64,000 nt of DNA from Bilabrum cf. latius. Its lineage: Eukaryota > Bigyra: Bicosoecida > Bigyra > Bicosoecida. Made by a program: the position numbers and the translations under genes. The notes below the pieces were generated by a model. It saw only the letters and a list, made by a program, of their open reading frames with translations. It was not told the DNA's origin and searched no databases. Numbering within the stretch: the stretch's first letter is position 1; each line of letters starts with the position of its first letter. The stretch covers positions 372,001 through 436,000 of the forward strand of contig OZ237753.1 in assembly GCA_965178125.1 (NCBI GenBank), written 5' to 3'. This document shows positions 32,201 through 47,200 of the stretch, piece by piece.

Positions 32201-35200
32201 GCAAGAACCGAGAACACCAGCTGCTGCCAGCGAGGGACATTCGCAAAATCGTCCTCGCCGTCGCAGTCCTCGTCGATTCCAGCCGCATCTGCTCCCGACA
32301 CGCTGTAGAAGAAGGCAGTTGCAAACATACCTGCGAATAGCACGGCCATGAGCTGGCCTAGCCGCATGATGCGGTCCTGCTGGTAGTTGAAGCGGCAGAA
32401 TGCCTGGCACAGCTCATGCTCGAAGGGGAGCTTGGCGAGCCACAGCCGCAGCACGTCCATCCGAAGCACCCAGCCGCGGTAGCAGGGGTTCATGTGGCTC
32501 AGTTCCACCGTGTGTGATGCTGATATTTGAGATGCTGCTGCTCGAGTAGGTCCACTATCGTTTTGCGAATGCGAAGGATCGGGTGTGGCTGCTGCAAGCG
32601 AGTTCCGACGAGCCTTGTTTCGGTTTCTTCCGACCGAACTGGTAGAATTGGCACGGCTGCGATACAGAAGCTCCTCTGCTGAGGCCATGGAACTTCGGCG
32701 GCGCCGTGCAACCTTCTTCTTGGACGCTCCGTTCGACTCGGCAGTGTCTTCATCTCCGCCAATCCCGCGGAAGGCCCGCCCAAGCTCGTTGCTGATTGCA
32801 GACATCTCACTGGAAGACGAAACGTTGCAGCAGTAGCTACACATGCTCCCACCCCCGCTCGATGTACCGCCCTTCTTCGACTGTTTCAATAGATCTGACG
32901 CGTTGCAGCACAGATCAAAGCAGCACCGGCACGGATGATCCCTGACTCGCCTCTCTGCCAGCTCGGCCGCTCGGGCTTCAATCTCGATGCGTAGGAAGGC
33001 ACGGGTGGTAGCTAGCTTCTCTTCGAACTTGGGAAGCGGAGCCATCGTGCCTATTTCCCCCTTACCTTTCGTCTTGGACGCCTTGGAGCCTTTCTTTGGG
33101 ACTGGCGCAACCAAGGCATCGCCTGCGACGGGTCCCAGCTGTGGGTGTGCAATGAACTGCAGTGCTTGCAGCGAGGCCTGCACTGCAGTCTCTAGCTAGG
33201 CCTGCGACTTGTCCTTCGCGTCCGCAGGAACCGAATCATCCTTCAGAGCATCCCGGTGATCCCTCAGTGTAGTGCCAAGCAGCTCGTTTGCACCCTCCAG
33301 TCGAGCCATGTCGCGCACCACAGCGATCTCTGGATCCTTGACCAGCCGCCTGGCAAATCGCACTCTATCGCGCTCCTCGATGCACAGCGTGCCAGCCGCG
33401 GATATCAGTATGGCCAACGAGATGGCTCCGATAGCAATGAAAGTCTCAGGATTGGCCAGCACGTCAGCGGTTGTGATGGGCCTCGTGCCCACAGAGAAGA
33501 CTTCCCGGTTCGAGGCTAACAGCAGCTCCACGCGAGAGGCGAAGTCCGTCAGGTGGTTGCACCTGCAGACGGTCCCTGTGGGCAGGAAGGCCACCGCCTG
33601 GCAGCCGTCACCCTGCCAACGCTCCTCCACCTCATTCCAGTAAATGCACGCAGCCACCTGCGATACTGACTCCGACTCGAAGACTTGCTCCTTTGGAGGC
33701 TCGGACATGTTCACTGCCCGGATCTCGTCGCACGTCTGAGGCACATCCAGAGACGAGAGATCTGCCGTCCTGTTGGGCTGCGGCACACCGGATGGTCCAT
33801 CGCCTGAGAGAGTGGCAATCGGTACGGACTAGTTCCTGTACTCCTCCGGCACAGGCGGGCTTGCTGGCTTGGGCACGAACACACATGCCTCCAGGTCCTG
33901 GGCCTCGAATCCTACCGGGCTGCCGCTCACAGATGACGTCAGATCCACGCTCACAGTGGAGCCTTGCTCTGCGCTCAAAGTCTCAGTGGTACTCTCGACT
34001 GTGCGATTCGACTCGACCAGGCTGTTCTGGCCTGGAGTTGTAAAGGCGCCTTGGGTTGTATTCAATTCCCCGATTGGGATTCCCAGCGCATCTCCAAGAC
34101 CAGCCGAATCAGTTGAAAAGGGAGAAGCCACTGTGTCGGCGCCCCCTCCCCACTCCATGGCTGTCGCATCCACACCCTGCAGCAGGTCATTGTTTCCCGT
34201 CTGCAGCGCACGTCGGCGGATCCTGGCGGCTGCGTCTACCAGCGCCACTCCGAACGCACCTCCTTCCGCCCCGAGCGAACCACCGGCCTCTCCTGCCACA
34301 AAATCGCTCGCGGTGCCGCTGCAGTACCGTCTCGCGATTGCTTCCATCTCCTCAGGGTCTGAGTCGCCAGCTGCAATCAGACCTAGGACAACAGCATCGC
34401 CACCTTGCTGCACACGCCGAGAGCTTCCGCTTGGATCGCCCCTAGCGTCCAGAATGTTCAAGCGACCCACTGCCATGGCCAGCTGGAATCCACCAGAGCC
34501 CCCTCCTGCTTGCAGCTCCCGCTGGCCCTCTCCTGGAATCGTCCCTGCGAGCATAGTCCGGCCCAGCAGGTTAGATTGCCTCGCCACAGTGCTCCCACCT
34601 CGGATTCCCGTCGGTGTCACCAGTGCCTGTCCAGCATCCGAAGCCGCGCGCATCGTCCCCAGAATCGAAGAAGACGGGCCATTTTCCAGCGGACCGAGGT
34701 CATTGCCAGCCCGCAAGCGGTTCTCTAGGACACTCGTTACTGCGGAGAGGGCAGCGTCCAGCTGTCCGGATGAGACCTAGCTTGGATCTGCGAGTGCCGC
34801 TGAAGCGCCCTCTGCCAGTAGCTGCATGTTTGCTGATGTCGGTTCTGCATTCGCCGCAAGGAACGCAAGCAAGTCCAGCACCTGTGTTCGAACATCGTTC
34901 CCTGGACCATCGGTAGCATTGGACATGCTCCCAGCAGGCAACTCAGCCAACAGACTGGTTGTGGCCCCAGCGAGCAGCAAGGCGGCAGCAGGATCGGACG
35001 ATGCTGCCGCTGCAGCTGCAACCTCCAGTTGGGCGGCTGCTGCTGCCGCCACGATCGAGGCGTTCTGAGCCTGGCTGCTGTCCAGCGCTGGAGCCACACG
35101 CAGCTCCTTGACCACGACACCCTGACCACCAGCCAGATCTGTGGCAACGACAATCAACGACATGTTGACCGCTTCACCGGAGCTAGTGTTACCCGCTGGC

Positions 35201-38200
35201 AATACGGCGTCGAACGAAGAGCTGAGTGCATCTCCCCGTAGAGCTAAAATACTCGGTGCAGTCAGTGTCGCCTGGACCTCGGACGGTGTGGGTGCACTCG
35301 CAAATGGCTACACAGCTCCAGATGGGTCTACAAAGAATGAATACTGCAGCGGAAGATCGTCTGGATCGTCAGACCAGCCAGTTGTTTCGATGGACAGCGT
35401 GTCTACTAGCGCGCGCGGCAAACCTGCCCAGCGGCCAGAGCTGGGAGGCAATGCTGGCTCAGCATCAGGACTCAGCTGCACCGAGACACTGCCAGGCACA
35501 GGGGGTCGGTTTATCAGCACGGCCACCTCTGCACTTGAGGTAGTCAGCGGAGAAAGAGGCTGGCCCAGTAATGAGACGACCGCTCGGAAGCGGTACTCTG
35601 TCCCTGGCTCCAGCACGCCTTGCTGAAGGACCAGACTGCGAGCATCGACCGACGTGACCACCGCCGATTCGCCCGGTTGTGGGTCCACCTGTCCCTGTCT
35701 GGGCACCCCGGGTACTGCAGGTCCCTCCACCTGCTCCCAGGACACAGCAAGGCCTTCCTCCGCCAACGACGTGGTCGCCTCCTCCGGGGTCACGTAATTG
35801 ATCACGGCATCCAGCACCAGCCGCTGCGAAGACGAGAAAATGACCTGCCCGCCACTGGACGACAGGCGGCTGAGTCGAGTCCGGCCCGTGGTGATCTCCA
35901 GCGCGGGCACTCCTGCTGGTGCCACTCGAACCAGTGCAGTCACGGTGCCCTCTCGACTCGTGGCTGGGTCTGGCGTGGTCAGCACCTGCATGCTTCGAGA
36001 CAGCAGGCGCGCGCTGCCCATGGAGAGCCCGGCGGTCACATTCACTAGCAGTCTCAGCACGTTCCCGCCATACGGAGCGGCGTCCTCCGGACTGATCGTC
36101 ACAGTTGACTCGGAAGTCAGGCTGCCTGCACCAGGCACCAGATCAAGACATGGCGAGCTGCTATCCGATCCAAATGGCGTGGCAGTACAGTCCCACGTGA
36201 ACAACGCCGCTGGACGGTCCCGACCGGGCTCATACCCAGGGTCCGGGAAAGACCCGCCCGAGTCGAAATCGGGATCAAAGCCTGCCTGTGCCCCGCGGCC
36301 CGCCCCCACACCGATGGTGAAGCCTAGATCCTATGACACAGTTCTGTCTCCGCCCTCAATCTGCAGCTGCAGCTGATTGCGCCTGATCCCGACGCCAATC
36401 AGGCTCCAGCTCGACGTAAGCTGCAGGGCAGCACCAGACAGTGGCACCAGTGCTCCATCAGCTCCGTTTCCTTGAATCAGCACCACGGCTCGGACGGCCA
36501 GGATGTAAGCGTGTCCTGATCGCAGCGCCCCGCCCGGCACATCGAGCACGGGGCTGCCCTGCGATGTCGTAGTGTAGGACAACGCATCAAACCACTCAAC
36601 CCCATCAAGAGAGTGAGTCACAGCATCGCCGCTGCCGCCAAGGACCCCATTGATCACAGCCTGCTGTCCGAGTTCAACATCGAAGGCCACAAACGGGCCA
36701 CCATCAAGGCCTGATCTGGTAGGTTGCGAGCCGATGATCCCGACTGTCTAAGCATCGGTGACGCGATCCAGCACGGTCCGGTTTGTGCCAATCGCATCTG
36801 CAGGCAGCAGTGCACCTCCCGCCGCATCCACAGCGAATGCAGGTGACTCACTGAGAGTTGCATCTGCAACGGAGGCGACAACCTGCCATTCAAAGCCCAG
36901 TCGAGCAGCATCAGCCGCCACGGCGCTGCCACAGAGCTGCACCTGCGGCCCAAGGGAAAGTGCCGTCGTCCTAGGGCCAACGACAGTGTAGGTCTCCAGC
37001 GGAAGAAGCCGAGCGCGAGGCGACCCAATCAGGAGCACTTCAGCAGATGCTACGTCATTGGACTGTGCAGCTAATGCCAGCTCCGCATTTGACAGAGGAA
37101 CAGTGGCATCCCTGGCCCTGACGAGCAAGCTGACGCTGACTGTATCACCGAGACCAGCCCTTGGAAGATACAACGGCTGATTGGGCAGCGCGCGGGAGTT
37201 CAGACCAGACGATTCGGCTGCATCGACCAGCACAAACTCAATCTCACTGCGTCGGGCAAAGACACGATCTGTGGACAGCGCGCGAAGCCTCTCATTCAGC
37301 GTTTCAAGCGCGCTGCGGAAAGTGATACTGCCAGCACTATGAGAGTCTGCTGGCACAACCACGGCCCATTCGTATAGGAGACCAAAGCCGCTGGCGCCCG
37401 AGATGATGACTGTCGATGCAGCTGTGGCTGCAAGCCTCTCACTGCAGTAGTCGATCGCAAGATGACTGACGTCAATCTAGGCATCGACCTAGGGCGGCTC
37501 CGTGGCAGGGACGAGCTCTGTCTGCAGACTCACCGTGAGTACCTCGCCTGCATTCGGGATACCGATGGCCAGCGTATTGGGCCCGCTCAGAGCAAAAGAC
37601 CGCCCAAAGCCGCTTGCAGCCTCAGTATCGTTGCCCGTTGGTCGGAGAAGAACGTTCTCCGACTGGAACGACGTGCCGCTCTGGTCCAAGCCAAGGACCA
37701 CGATGGCCTCCCCGGGGCATCCCATCACCAGCTCGGATGCACCATCACCGCTCAAATCTGCAAGCAGGATCGCCGCTGCGCACTGCTCCGGCTCATTGAG
37801 AAGGTTGGTTGTGGTTGGTGCTGCTGCTGGTACTGAGTAATTAGAGGAAGCCACCACCCTCGTGCCATTCGCATCCAGCACTGCAAGCCCGATGCGTGTC
37901 TCGAATCCACCATCACCGGTTGGCACTAGATAGGAATGCGCCAGCATCGGTAGGTTGCTTGACCCAACGCGTCCGATCGAAGCAGACAGCCTGAAACCAA
38001 TGGATGGCAGTCCGAACTAAGTCGGGGCCACTTGCACCACCACGCTGGACGAATCGACGGCCAGCGAGGATTCGTCCATCGAGAACGCCACGATCGCACC
38101 AGAGGCAGGGGCTCCGGCGTACAGAAGCGAAGACTCCTCGAAAAATGCGAGGCTCGCGCCAAATTGACTGTTGGGTGCTGGCTGAACCCCAGCTTGCTGC

Positions 38201-41200
38201 AGGTCTGGGCCTTGCAGCCTTGATTCGAGCTAGACCTGCACAAGCCCTCCAACGGACAACTCACACAGCCGAAGCATTTGGACAGCTCCCACCCTGGTCC
38301 CATTCGATTCAGCAGACGGCAGACCAATTGCAATCGTGGTGCAGTTCCCACTCGAAGACTGAGAAGCCCACAGGCTGAGGAGGGGAGAAATCTCGTCCAT
38401 GCCATCGAGTGCGCCCGCGCTGAGGCCTCCAGCCGAGCCTGGCAGCATCGATGAGGTAGGTCCAAGAGGCACTTGCGTGATTGGGTTGAGCTGCGTAGCA
38501 AATACCGCCTGATTCTAGGCCTACTGCAGCTCTCTACGGCTGCTTTGGCCAGTGGAGCCGCGTCGCGCCAGCATGCGACGAGCGTCGCGGTCACCCTGCG
38601 CGGCCACTACCATGATCTTGCGGCCACCACCCAACTGAGCCACGGTCATCGATTCTACGTATCCTTCGGTGGGCATGGAAGCTGGTCGTGCAGCGATTGA
38701 GCCATTCCCAAAAGTGCTCTGAATGGTCGCCTCAAAAACCGCCTCCACTGGTCCCGGACTAGGCGATATGCTGGGTGTTGACGATACTGATGGCGTGGGG
38801 CTGGAGCTCGGGCTGCTGCCAAGTGACGGCGAGGATGACGGGGTGTTGCTGACCGACGGACTCACACTCGAGCTCGGACTGCTGCTGACGCTGGGGCTTG
38901 AGCTGCTTGTCGGGCTTGAGCTGCTCGTAGGACTGGAGCTGCTCGATGAGGTAGGGCTGGAGCTCGGGCTGCTGCCAAGCGACGGCGAGGCTGACGGGGT
39001 GTTGCTGACCGACGGACTCACACTCGAGCTCGGACTGCTGCTGACGCTGGGGCTTGAGCTGCTTGTCGGGCTTGAGCTGCTCGTAGGACTGGAGCTGCTC
39101 GATGAGGTAGGGCTGGAGCTCGGGCTGCTGCCAAGCGACGGCGAGGCTGACGGGGTGTTGCTGACCGACGGACTGCTGCTCGGTGAGGAAGTTGGGGTGA
39201 CGGACGAAGTAGGTGAAGGAGACGAGCTTGGGCTAGGCACCGACCCGCCCATGATCGCGATCAGGAATGCGCCGTCTCCAGATGATTCTACCGTCTCCCC
39301 AGGCATGCCTATCGCCAGATCGTTGCGACCGTCCCCGTCCACATCGCCCAGCAGCGCAATCGACTGCAGCTGCTCACCACCACCAGTGATAGGGTCAATG
39401 AGCGGATGGGCAATGTTGATCTCCACCACGCCCACGGCAGGCTCAAGCGGATCAGCGGCATCCGGATCCAGGAAAACCAGGAAGATGGCGCCTCCGTTGG
39501 TGTTATCGCCCGAGTCGTCCTCACTCGCACCGACAGCCAAGAGATGCTGACCAGATTCGCCTATTGTACCCAGGTATTCCACGTCAGAGCCAAACTGCGA
39601 AGAGGATGACACGTCGCCTGTAGATAAGCCCCCCGCTCCGCGGCCAATCCTCACTAAATCACTCTCTGGAGTCACGGTCCCACCTTCGCCAATGCTGACC
39701 AAAATTACTCGCTCTGCAGCTACGTCTCCGATTGCCAGCTGCACAATCGCTGTGCTGTTCGGATCAAATACCGGCATTGCAGTCAGGCTTCGTCCAATAC
39801 CGACATAGCTCGATCCTAGGGCGCTCAACCCATCCGTGCTAGCTCTTGATATCTTAGAGTACCCTTTCGCTGTGTCGTTGGCGCGCATAAAGAGTATATA
39901 TACAGCTCCATCGTCACTACCAGCTCCTCTGGCGTTAGGCGCTCCCACCGCCACGTCATTTAGCTAGTCCCCATCGAGGTCTCCGATATCGCCCGCAAAG
40001 GAGAGACCAAACAGCTTATCAACATTATCGTGGAAGTTAGTGCTTTCCAGCCCGCCCTGCAGGCCATCGATAGGCTGCGCATGTGCCACGGTGCCATCGG
40101 GCCACAGCCGTAGCACCCACAGTCGGCCTGCATCCGATGCAGTCCCGATGGTAACTCTCGGCTGTCCCACCAGCAGCCGGAGCAAGTGGGGATCATCTCC
40201 ATTGGGCTATATCAGGGTACCCACCGATCTTCCGAATTCCCCGCTTGAGGCCAAAGTCTCATTCAACCCACCAGAGAGCGACGAGATCTTCTGCACGCGC
40301 TTAACCATGCTGTCTGACTGCAGGAACACCACATACACGGCCCCAGCATTCGAGTTTCCATCGTCATTGTACCTCGCTCCAACAGCCAGATCAGGCACTC
40401 CATCCCCGTCTAGATCGCCGATGCCATGCAAACGACAGCCCAGGTCATCTCCCGACCCCACAAAGCCAGTGGGAAACCCAGCCAAGCCACTACCGACCTC
40501 AGTCACACGCACTATCTCACCAGCCGCGGCAGGACTGGGCGATGGGGTAGCAGTGGGCGTGACGCTTGGAGTAATGCTGGGGGTGGGACTCGTCGAGGGC
40601 GTGATACTAGGTGTTGGGCTATTGGAAGGAGTTGAAGATGGACTGGGGCTTGGGCTAGGCACCGATCCGCCCATGATTGCGATCAGGAACGCCCCGTCTC
40701 CAGAGGACTCCACTGTCTCTCCCGGCATGCCCAGCGCCAGGTCATTGCGCCCATCCCCATCCACATCGCCAAGCAGTGCTACTGAGTGCATCAACTCACC
40801 GCCTCCTGTAAGCGGGTCAATGAGCGGATGGGCAATGTTGATCTCCACCACACCCACGGCAGGCTAAAGCGGGTCAGCTGCTTTCGGATCTAAGAAGATG
40901 AGGTAGGTGGCACCTCCGTTGGTTCCAGCGCCGGAGTCGTCCAACGGAGCTCCCACAGCCAAGACTACCTGTCCCGATTCGTCCATTTGGCCCAAATATT
41001 GAACCAGATGACCAAATCGCGTGTTACCTGCTACATCGCCTGATACGATGCCGCCTACTCCACGGCCCAGCTGCACAATCGAGCTGCCAGAAAAAACTGA
41101 CCCGTTGGAGTCTATTTCTACGAGAAGTATCCTCTCCGTCACAACTTCACCAATGATGAGTGTGAACACCGCCGTACTGTTGGCGTCAAACACAGGCATG

Positions 41201-44200
41201 GCTGAGATCGTCCGGCCAATCCCGTCATAGCTCGATCCAAGCAAAGACAAACCGCCCGTTGCTGCCCTAGAGATCTTACTGTACGAGCGGGCGGTGTCGT
41301 TGGCGCGCATGAACAGAATGTACACAGCACCATCATCACTTTCAGCGCCACTCGCCTATCTGCCCCCTACGGCAATATCATTAATTGAATCACCATCCAA
41401 ATCACCGATATCACCTACAACGTCTGATCCAAACGTCTTATCATCGGTGTCGTGGAAGTCCGTATGCTCCAGCCCGCCCTGCAGGCCATCGATAGGCTGC
41501 GCATGTGCCACGGTACCATCGGGCCACAGCCGGAGCACCCAGAGTCGGCCTGCATCCGTCACTCCTCCGATACTGACTAGCTCTTGCCCAACCAGCAGTC
41601 GCATTATGCCGGGATCATCTCCGTACGGCTGATGTAGAGTGCCAAGAGAGAATCCAAACTGCCCTTCAGCTTGAAGCGTCTCGTTTAACCCACCAGAGAG
41701 CGACGAGATCTTCTGCACGCGCTTAACCATGCTGTCCGACTGCAGGAACACCACGTACACGGCCCCAGCATTCGTGGCCCCGTCGTCATCGTTCATTGCA
41801 CCCACAGCCAGATCAGGCACTCCATCCCCGTCCAAATCGCCGATTCCCTACATTCGCTCGCCGAACATATCTCCAGATCCTGTCAGACCGGAAGGGAAGC
41901 CTGCCAGCCCACTCCCGACCTCCGTCACACGCACTATCTCACCGGCCGCGGCAGGACTCGGCGAAGGAGTGGCGGTGGGCGTGATGCTTGGAGTGATGCT
42001 GGGTGTTGGGCTTGTCGAGGGCGTAATACTAGAAGTGGGACTACTGGTGGGCGTGGGGGAAGGAGACGGGCTCGGGCTAGGCACCGACCCGCCCATGATC
42101 GCGATCAGGAACGCCCCGTCTCCAGATGATTCTACCGTCTCCACAGGCATGCCCAAAGCCAGATCATTGCGACCGTCACCATCCACATCGCCCAGCAGCG
42201 CAATCGACTGCAGCTGCTCACCACCACCTGTCAGGGGGTCAATGAGCGGATGGGCGGTGTTGATCGCCACCACCCGCTGCACAGGCTGCATTGGATCAGC
42301 GGCAAGCGGATCCAGAAACAGCAGGAATACAGCGCCCCCGTTGTTGCCATCACCAGAATCATCACCATTGGCTCCGACCGCCAGCACCACTTGCCCCGAC
42401 TGGTCCATAGCTCCCAGGTACTCTACATCAGCACCGAAGCCGCTAGAGGACTGCACATCCCCAGTCGAGATCCCGCCAATACCACGGCCCAGCTACACGA
42501 CAGAACTTCCTGCCAACACAGATCCGTTCAAGTCGATCTGCGCGATTGCCACCCGCGATACGGTACCGTCAGTGACACAAAGCTGCAGAACTGCAGTGCT
42601 GTTCGGATCAAACACAGGCATTGCCGCGAGACTGCGACCAATCCCGTCATAACCCGACAAGGCACTCAGCCCGTCTGTTGCTGCCCTTGAAAGTTTGCTG
42701 TACGCGCGGGCCGTGTCGTTTGGGCGCATGAACAGAATGTACACAGCACCATCGCTGGAAGATACACCTTGCGCGTCAGGAGCGCCTGCGGCGATGTCAT
42801 TGATCGAGTCACCATCCAAATCACCGATGTCGCCAATCACGTCAAACCCAAAATTCTTATCATCATTGTCGTGGAAGTCTGTATGCTCCAGCCCGCCCTG
42901 CAGGCCATCGATAGGCTGCGCATGTGCCACGGTGCCATCGGGCCAAAGACGGAGCACCCATACGCGACCGGCTCGTGACGCCGCCCCGATGGTCGCATCC
43001 CATTGCCCCACCAGCAGCCTAGTCAGCTCTGGGTCGTCCCCATACGGCTGTTTCAGAGTGCCAAGAGAGAATCCAAAATCTGCTGCAGCTTGAAGCGTCT
43101 CATTCAACCCACCAGAGAGCGACGAGATCTTCTGCACGCGTTTCACGCTGCTGTCCGACTGCAGGAACACCACGTACACGGCCCCGGCATTCGAGTTTCC
43201 ATCATCGTCGTACGTCGCTCCAACAGCCAGATCGGGCACTCCATCCCCGTCTAGATCCCCGATGCCCTCTAGGCGATTCCCGAGGTAGTCGCTTGGTCCC
43301 ACAAGGCCACTGGGAAACCCAGCCAAGCCACTCCCGACCTCAGTCACACGCACTATCTCACCGGCCGCGGCGGGACTTGGTGTTATACTCGGGGTCGGAC
43401 TGATACTCGGCGTGATACTTGGGGTGGGCGTTGGGGTAATGCTGGGTGTTGGGCTGCTCGTTGGGGTAATGCTGGGTGTTGGGCTATTTGACGGCGTCAC
43501 GCTGGGTGTCGGGCTATTTGATGGCGTTATGCTAGGCGTAGGACTGTTTGACGGCGTGATACTAGGTGTTGGAGAGTTGGACGGCGTCTGGCTTGGTGTT
43601 GGGCTTGGGCTAGGCACCGACCCGCCCATGATCGCGATCAGAAACGCGCCGTCCCCAGAGGACTCCACCGTCTCCACAGGCATGCCCAAAGCCAGATCGT
43701 TGCGACCGTCCCCATCCACATCGCCCAGCAGCGCAATCGACTGCAGCTGCTCACCACCACCTGTCAGGGGGTCAATGAGCGGATGGGCAATGTTGATCGC
43801 CACCACCCGCTGCACAGGCTGCAGTGGATCAGTGGCAAGCGGATCCAGGAACAGCAGGAATACAGCGCCCCCGTTGGTGCCATCACCAGAATCATCACCA
43901 TTGGCTCCAACCGCCAGCACCACTTGCCCCGACTGGTCCATAGCTCCCAAATACTCTACATCTGCGCCAAAGTCGGTAGATGGGTCAATAGCTCCGATCG
44001 AAATGCCTCCAACACCACGACCTAATTGCACAATGGAACTGCTGCCTACGACTCTACCGAACGAATTGATCTGACATAGAACGGCTTGCTCCGCCTGCCT
44101 GTCGCCTAAGATCAGCGTAAACACAGTCGTGCTGTTCGGGTCAAACACAGGCATCGCTGCCATGCTGAAACCAATGTCCTAGAATCCAGATGCCAAGGAG

Positions 44201-47200
44201 CTAAGCCCATCGGATGCAGCCCTCGAAATTTTGCGGTAGTACCACACGGTATCATCGGTACGCATGAACAGAATGTACACGGCGCCATCGTTTAATGAAT
44301 CACCCTCTGCATCAGGCGCTCCCACTGCCACATCATTCAAGCTGTCGCCGTTAACGTCTCCGATCGTGCCGATAACATCTGAGCCAAAGCGCTTGTCGTC
44401 ATTATCATGGAACGATGTCCACTGCAGCCCGCCTTGTAGGCCATCGATTGGCTAGACGTGTGCAATTTTGCCATCGGGCCACAGCCGGAGCACCCATAAA
44501 CGCCCTGATTGCACTGCACTCCCAACGGTAGCTCCTGGCTGCCCTACTAGCAGCCGAGGCATCTCAGGATCCTAACCGTAAGGCTAATGCAGCCATCCAA
44601 CAGAAGCACCGAACTCACCGCTACCCTCAAGCGTCTCATTCAGTCCACCCGCTAGAGCCGAGATCTTCTGCACGCGCTTAACCGTGCTGTTCGAACGAAG
44701 GAACATCACGTACACCGCCCCAGCATTCGAATTTCCATCGTCATCGTACCTGGCTCCAGCAGCCAGGTCGGGCACACCATCCCCATCCAGATCCCCGATG
44801 CCCTGCAGGCGCTCACCCAGCGAATCGCCAGCATCCACGAGTCCGCTGGGGAAGCCTGCCAGGCCGCTGCCGACCTCATTTACACGGACAATGTCTGCAG
44901 CAGAGGCTGGGCTAACACTTGGAGTGGTACTGGGAGATGGAGAGACGCTCGGTGTAGGTGAAGACGATGGAGTGACGGAGGGGGTCACACTCGGGGTCGG
45001 GCTAGCCACAGCACCACCCATGAATGCCACTACCATCGCACCCCTCCCGACCCCACCGGTTGCATCTCCTGACATGCCGAAAAGAATATCGACACGACCG
45101 TCTCCATCAATGTCTGCATGAGCATTGCCAACACGAACCTCGCCGCTAACTTGTAGGATGCTGCTCAATCCAGCTGTTGTAGCCGTCAGCTTGGTGAAGT
45201 CACGCACAGGGTTCGTTGCGTTGTGTTCTGCCATGTACAGGATGTACAAGGCACCCTTGTCGGTGCCACCTGTATCATCGAGAGGCGCATCCACCACCAA
45301 GTCGAATATGCCGTCCCCATCCGCATCGCCGAGCGATCCAGCCGAAAAGCCGAAGAATGAGCCGCTAGCAATGGATCCGCTCGGCATGCCACCCAGCCCA
45401 TCACCGATCACGTGCACTGTGCTATTGATATTGCCAGTTGTGCCTTCAGCCAGCGAGAATAGAACCAGCACCTGGTCGCTGTCGGATCCAAGCGCCACGT
45501 CAGCAACACTGTGCTCGCTGCGTGGCGGCAGGACGCACATGGAAGACCCCAGGCGGGGCCGAGACGGTGACAAGCTGTTGAGTCCTTCTCCAACGACCTG
45601 GCTGATTCTTGCGTGAACACGCACCGTATCATCTCCGTTCATGTACAGGACGTACAGTGCGCCCATGTCCGCGCCGCCGGCATCCGCATCTCTAGCAGAC
45701 ACCAAGAGATCCCGATACCCATCGCTGTCTACGTCGCCCACGGATCCATCCACGCGTAATCCGAAGAGGTCTCCTGCAGCATTTCTGCCCGATGGTAGAC
45801 CGCCCAAACCATTGCTGATTGCCTGCGTGTAATTGACAGTGGCGTCCGCGTTTACTCTGAACACGAGTACGCGGCCACCGATGCTGTGCTGCGGCTCTCC
45901 AACCACTACCCTTGGCAGGCCAGGGTTGACACCACCAGGCTAGTCCAAGCGAGATACACTGTATCCCATCAGTCCGTTTTCACTTGCGATGTAGCTGGCT
46001 CCGCCCTACGTGCTCGAGATCTCCTGCGAGGCCCTGACCGTGCCGTCGCTGTTCATCAGCAGCACCCACAGCGAGCCAGAGTTGGAGGCCCCGTCATCGC
46101 CAAAAATGGCTCCAACAGCAACATCTTGCACACCATCTCGGTCGATGTCACCAACGGCTGAAAGCGCAAACCCGAAACCGTCAGAATTCTGCAACGACGG
46201 TGCACCGGGACCGCCCACTCCGTGCCCGATCTTGACCGCGGTTCTGACCACCCCGGGTGCGGCCGGGGTGGCTGTGGCTGAGCTAGTGGCGCTGGGTGTC
46301 GTGCTTGCCGTGATGCTTGGTGTGATGCTCGGCGTCGTGCTCGGGGTGACACTCGAGGTCACGCTCGGGGTAGGTGATGTACTAGGCGACACACTCGGGC
46401 TGGCAAACAGTCTATGGTCCACGCGCAGCTCCAAGATGTACACCGCGCCGGTTCCGGCAGACTCGAACTGAGCCGTATGTGCGCTCACAGCAATGCGCAA
46501 GCTGCCAGCTGGCACGGATGTATCGTTGCCAAGGACTGCAACACCGACACCAAAGCCAGCCGATGTAGTCATCAGTCCGCTAAGCACCGAGTCTGTGGAG
46601 CGACTCAGCCTCGTGAGCGACACTGCGGATAGCGTCGCACGGTCAAGCCCGATCAGTACCAGCTGGCCCCCTGAGCAAGCGCATCCCACTGCAATGTACG
46701 GGTATCCATCTTGCTTGATTTCCCCAAGGTATCCCGCCGAGAGCCCGAACGCGCTGCCGTCACTGAACTCGCTGACACCGATTCCACCGAGTCCGTTGGC
46801 CAGAACAGCGTGGGTCCGCACGTACACGGTGCCATTCACATGCATACTAAGGCGAGGTATCACAAGAGCGCCTCGCTCGGTCCCGCCCATACCCGATCTT
46901 GCTGCTCCAACCAGCAGGTCCACAGTGCCGCCGTAATCCAGCGAAGGCATGCTGGATCCACCGTAGCCCATGTCTGACACCCCAGCCGCCAATCCAGTGA
47001 GCCCACTGGCGCCCGAAATCTTCAAGTAGTCCTTCACCGTGTCGTCCCCGTTCAAGAGCAGCACGTAGATTGCGCCCTCGTTATTGCCAGCATCATCATC
47101 CCCCTTTGCGCCCACGACTGCATCGAACAGCCCGTCACCATCCAGGTCATCAGTGCCATCGACGTACCTGCCAACCTCGTCATTCGAATCCCACAAGCCC

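Noticed and set aside
38723-39550. Long plus-strand frames opposite the FG-GAP modules, including near 6299-7009, 13895-14800 and 43412-44074
   Set aside because: They are shadows of Ser/Pro-rich and DGDG-coding DNA on the other strand and recur wherever those repeats occur.
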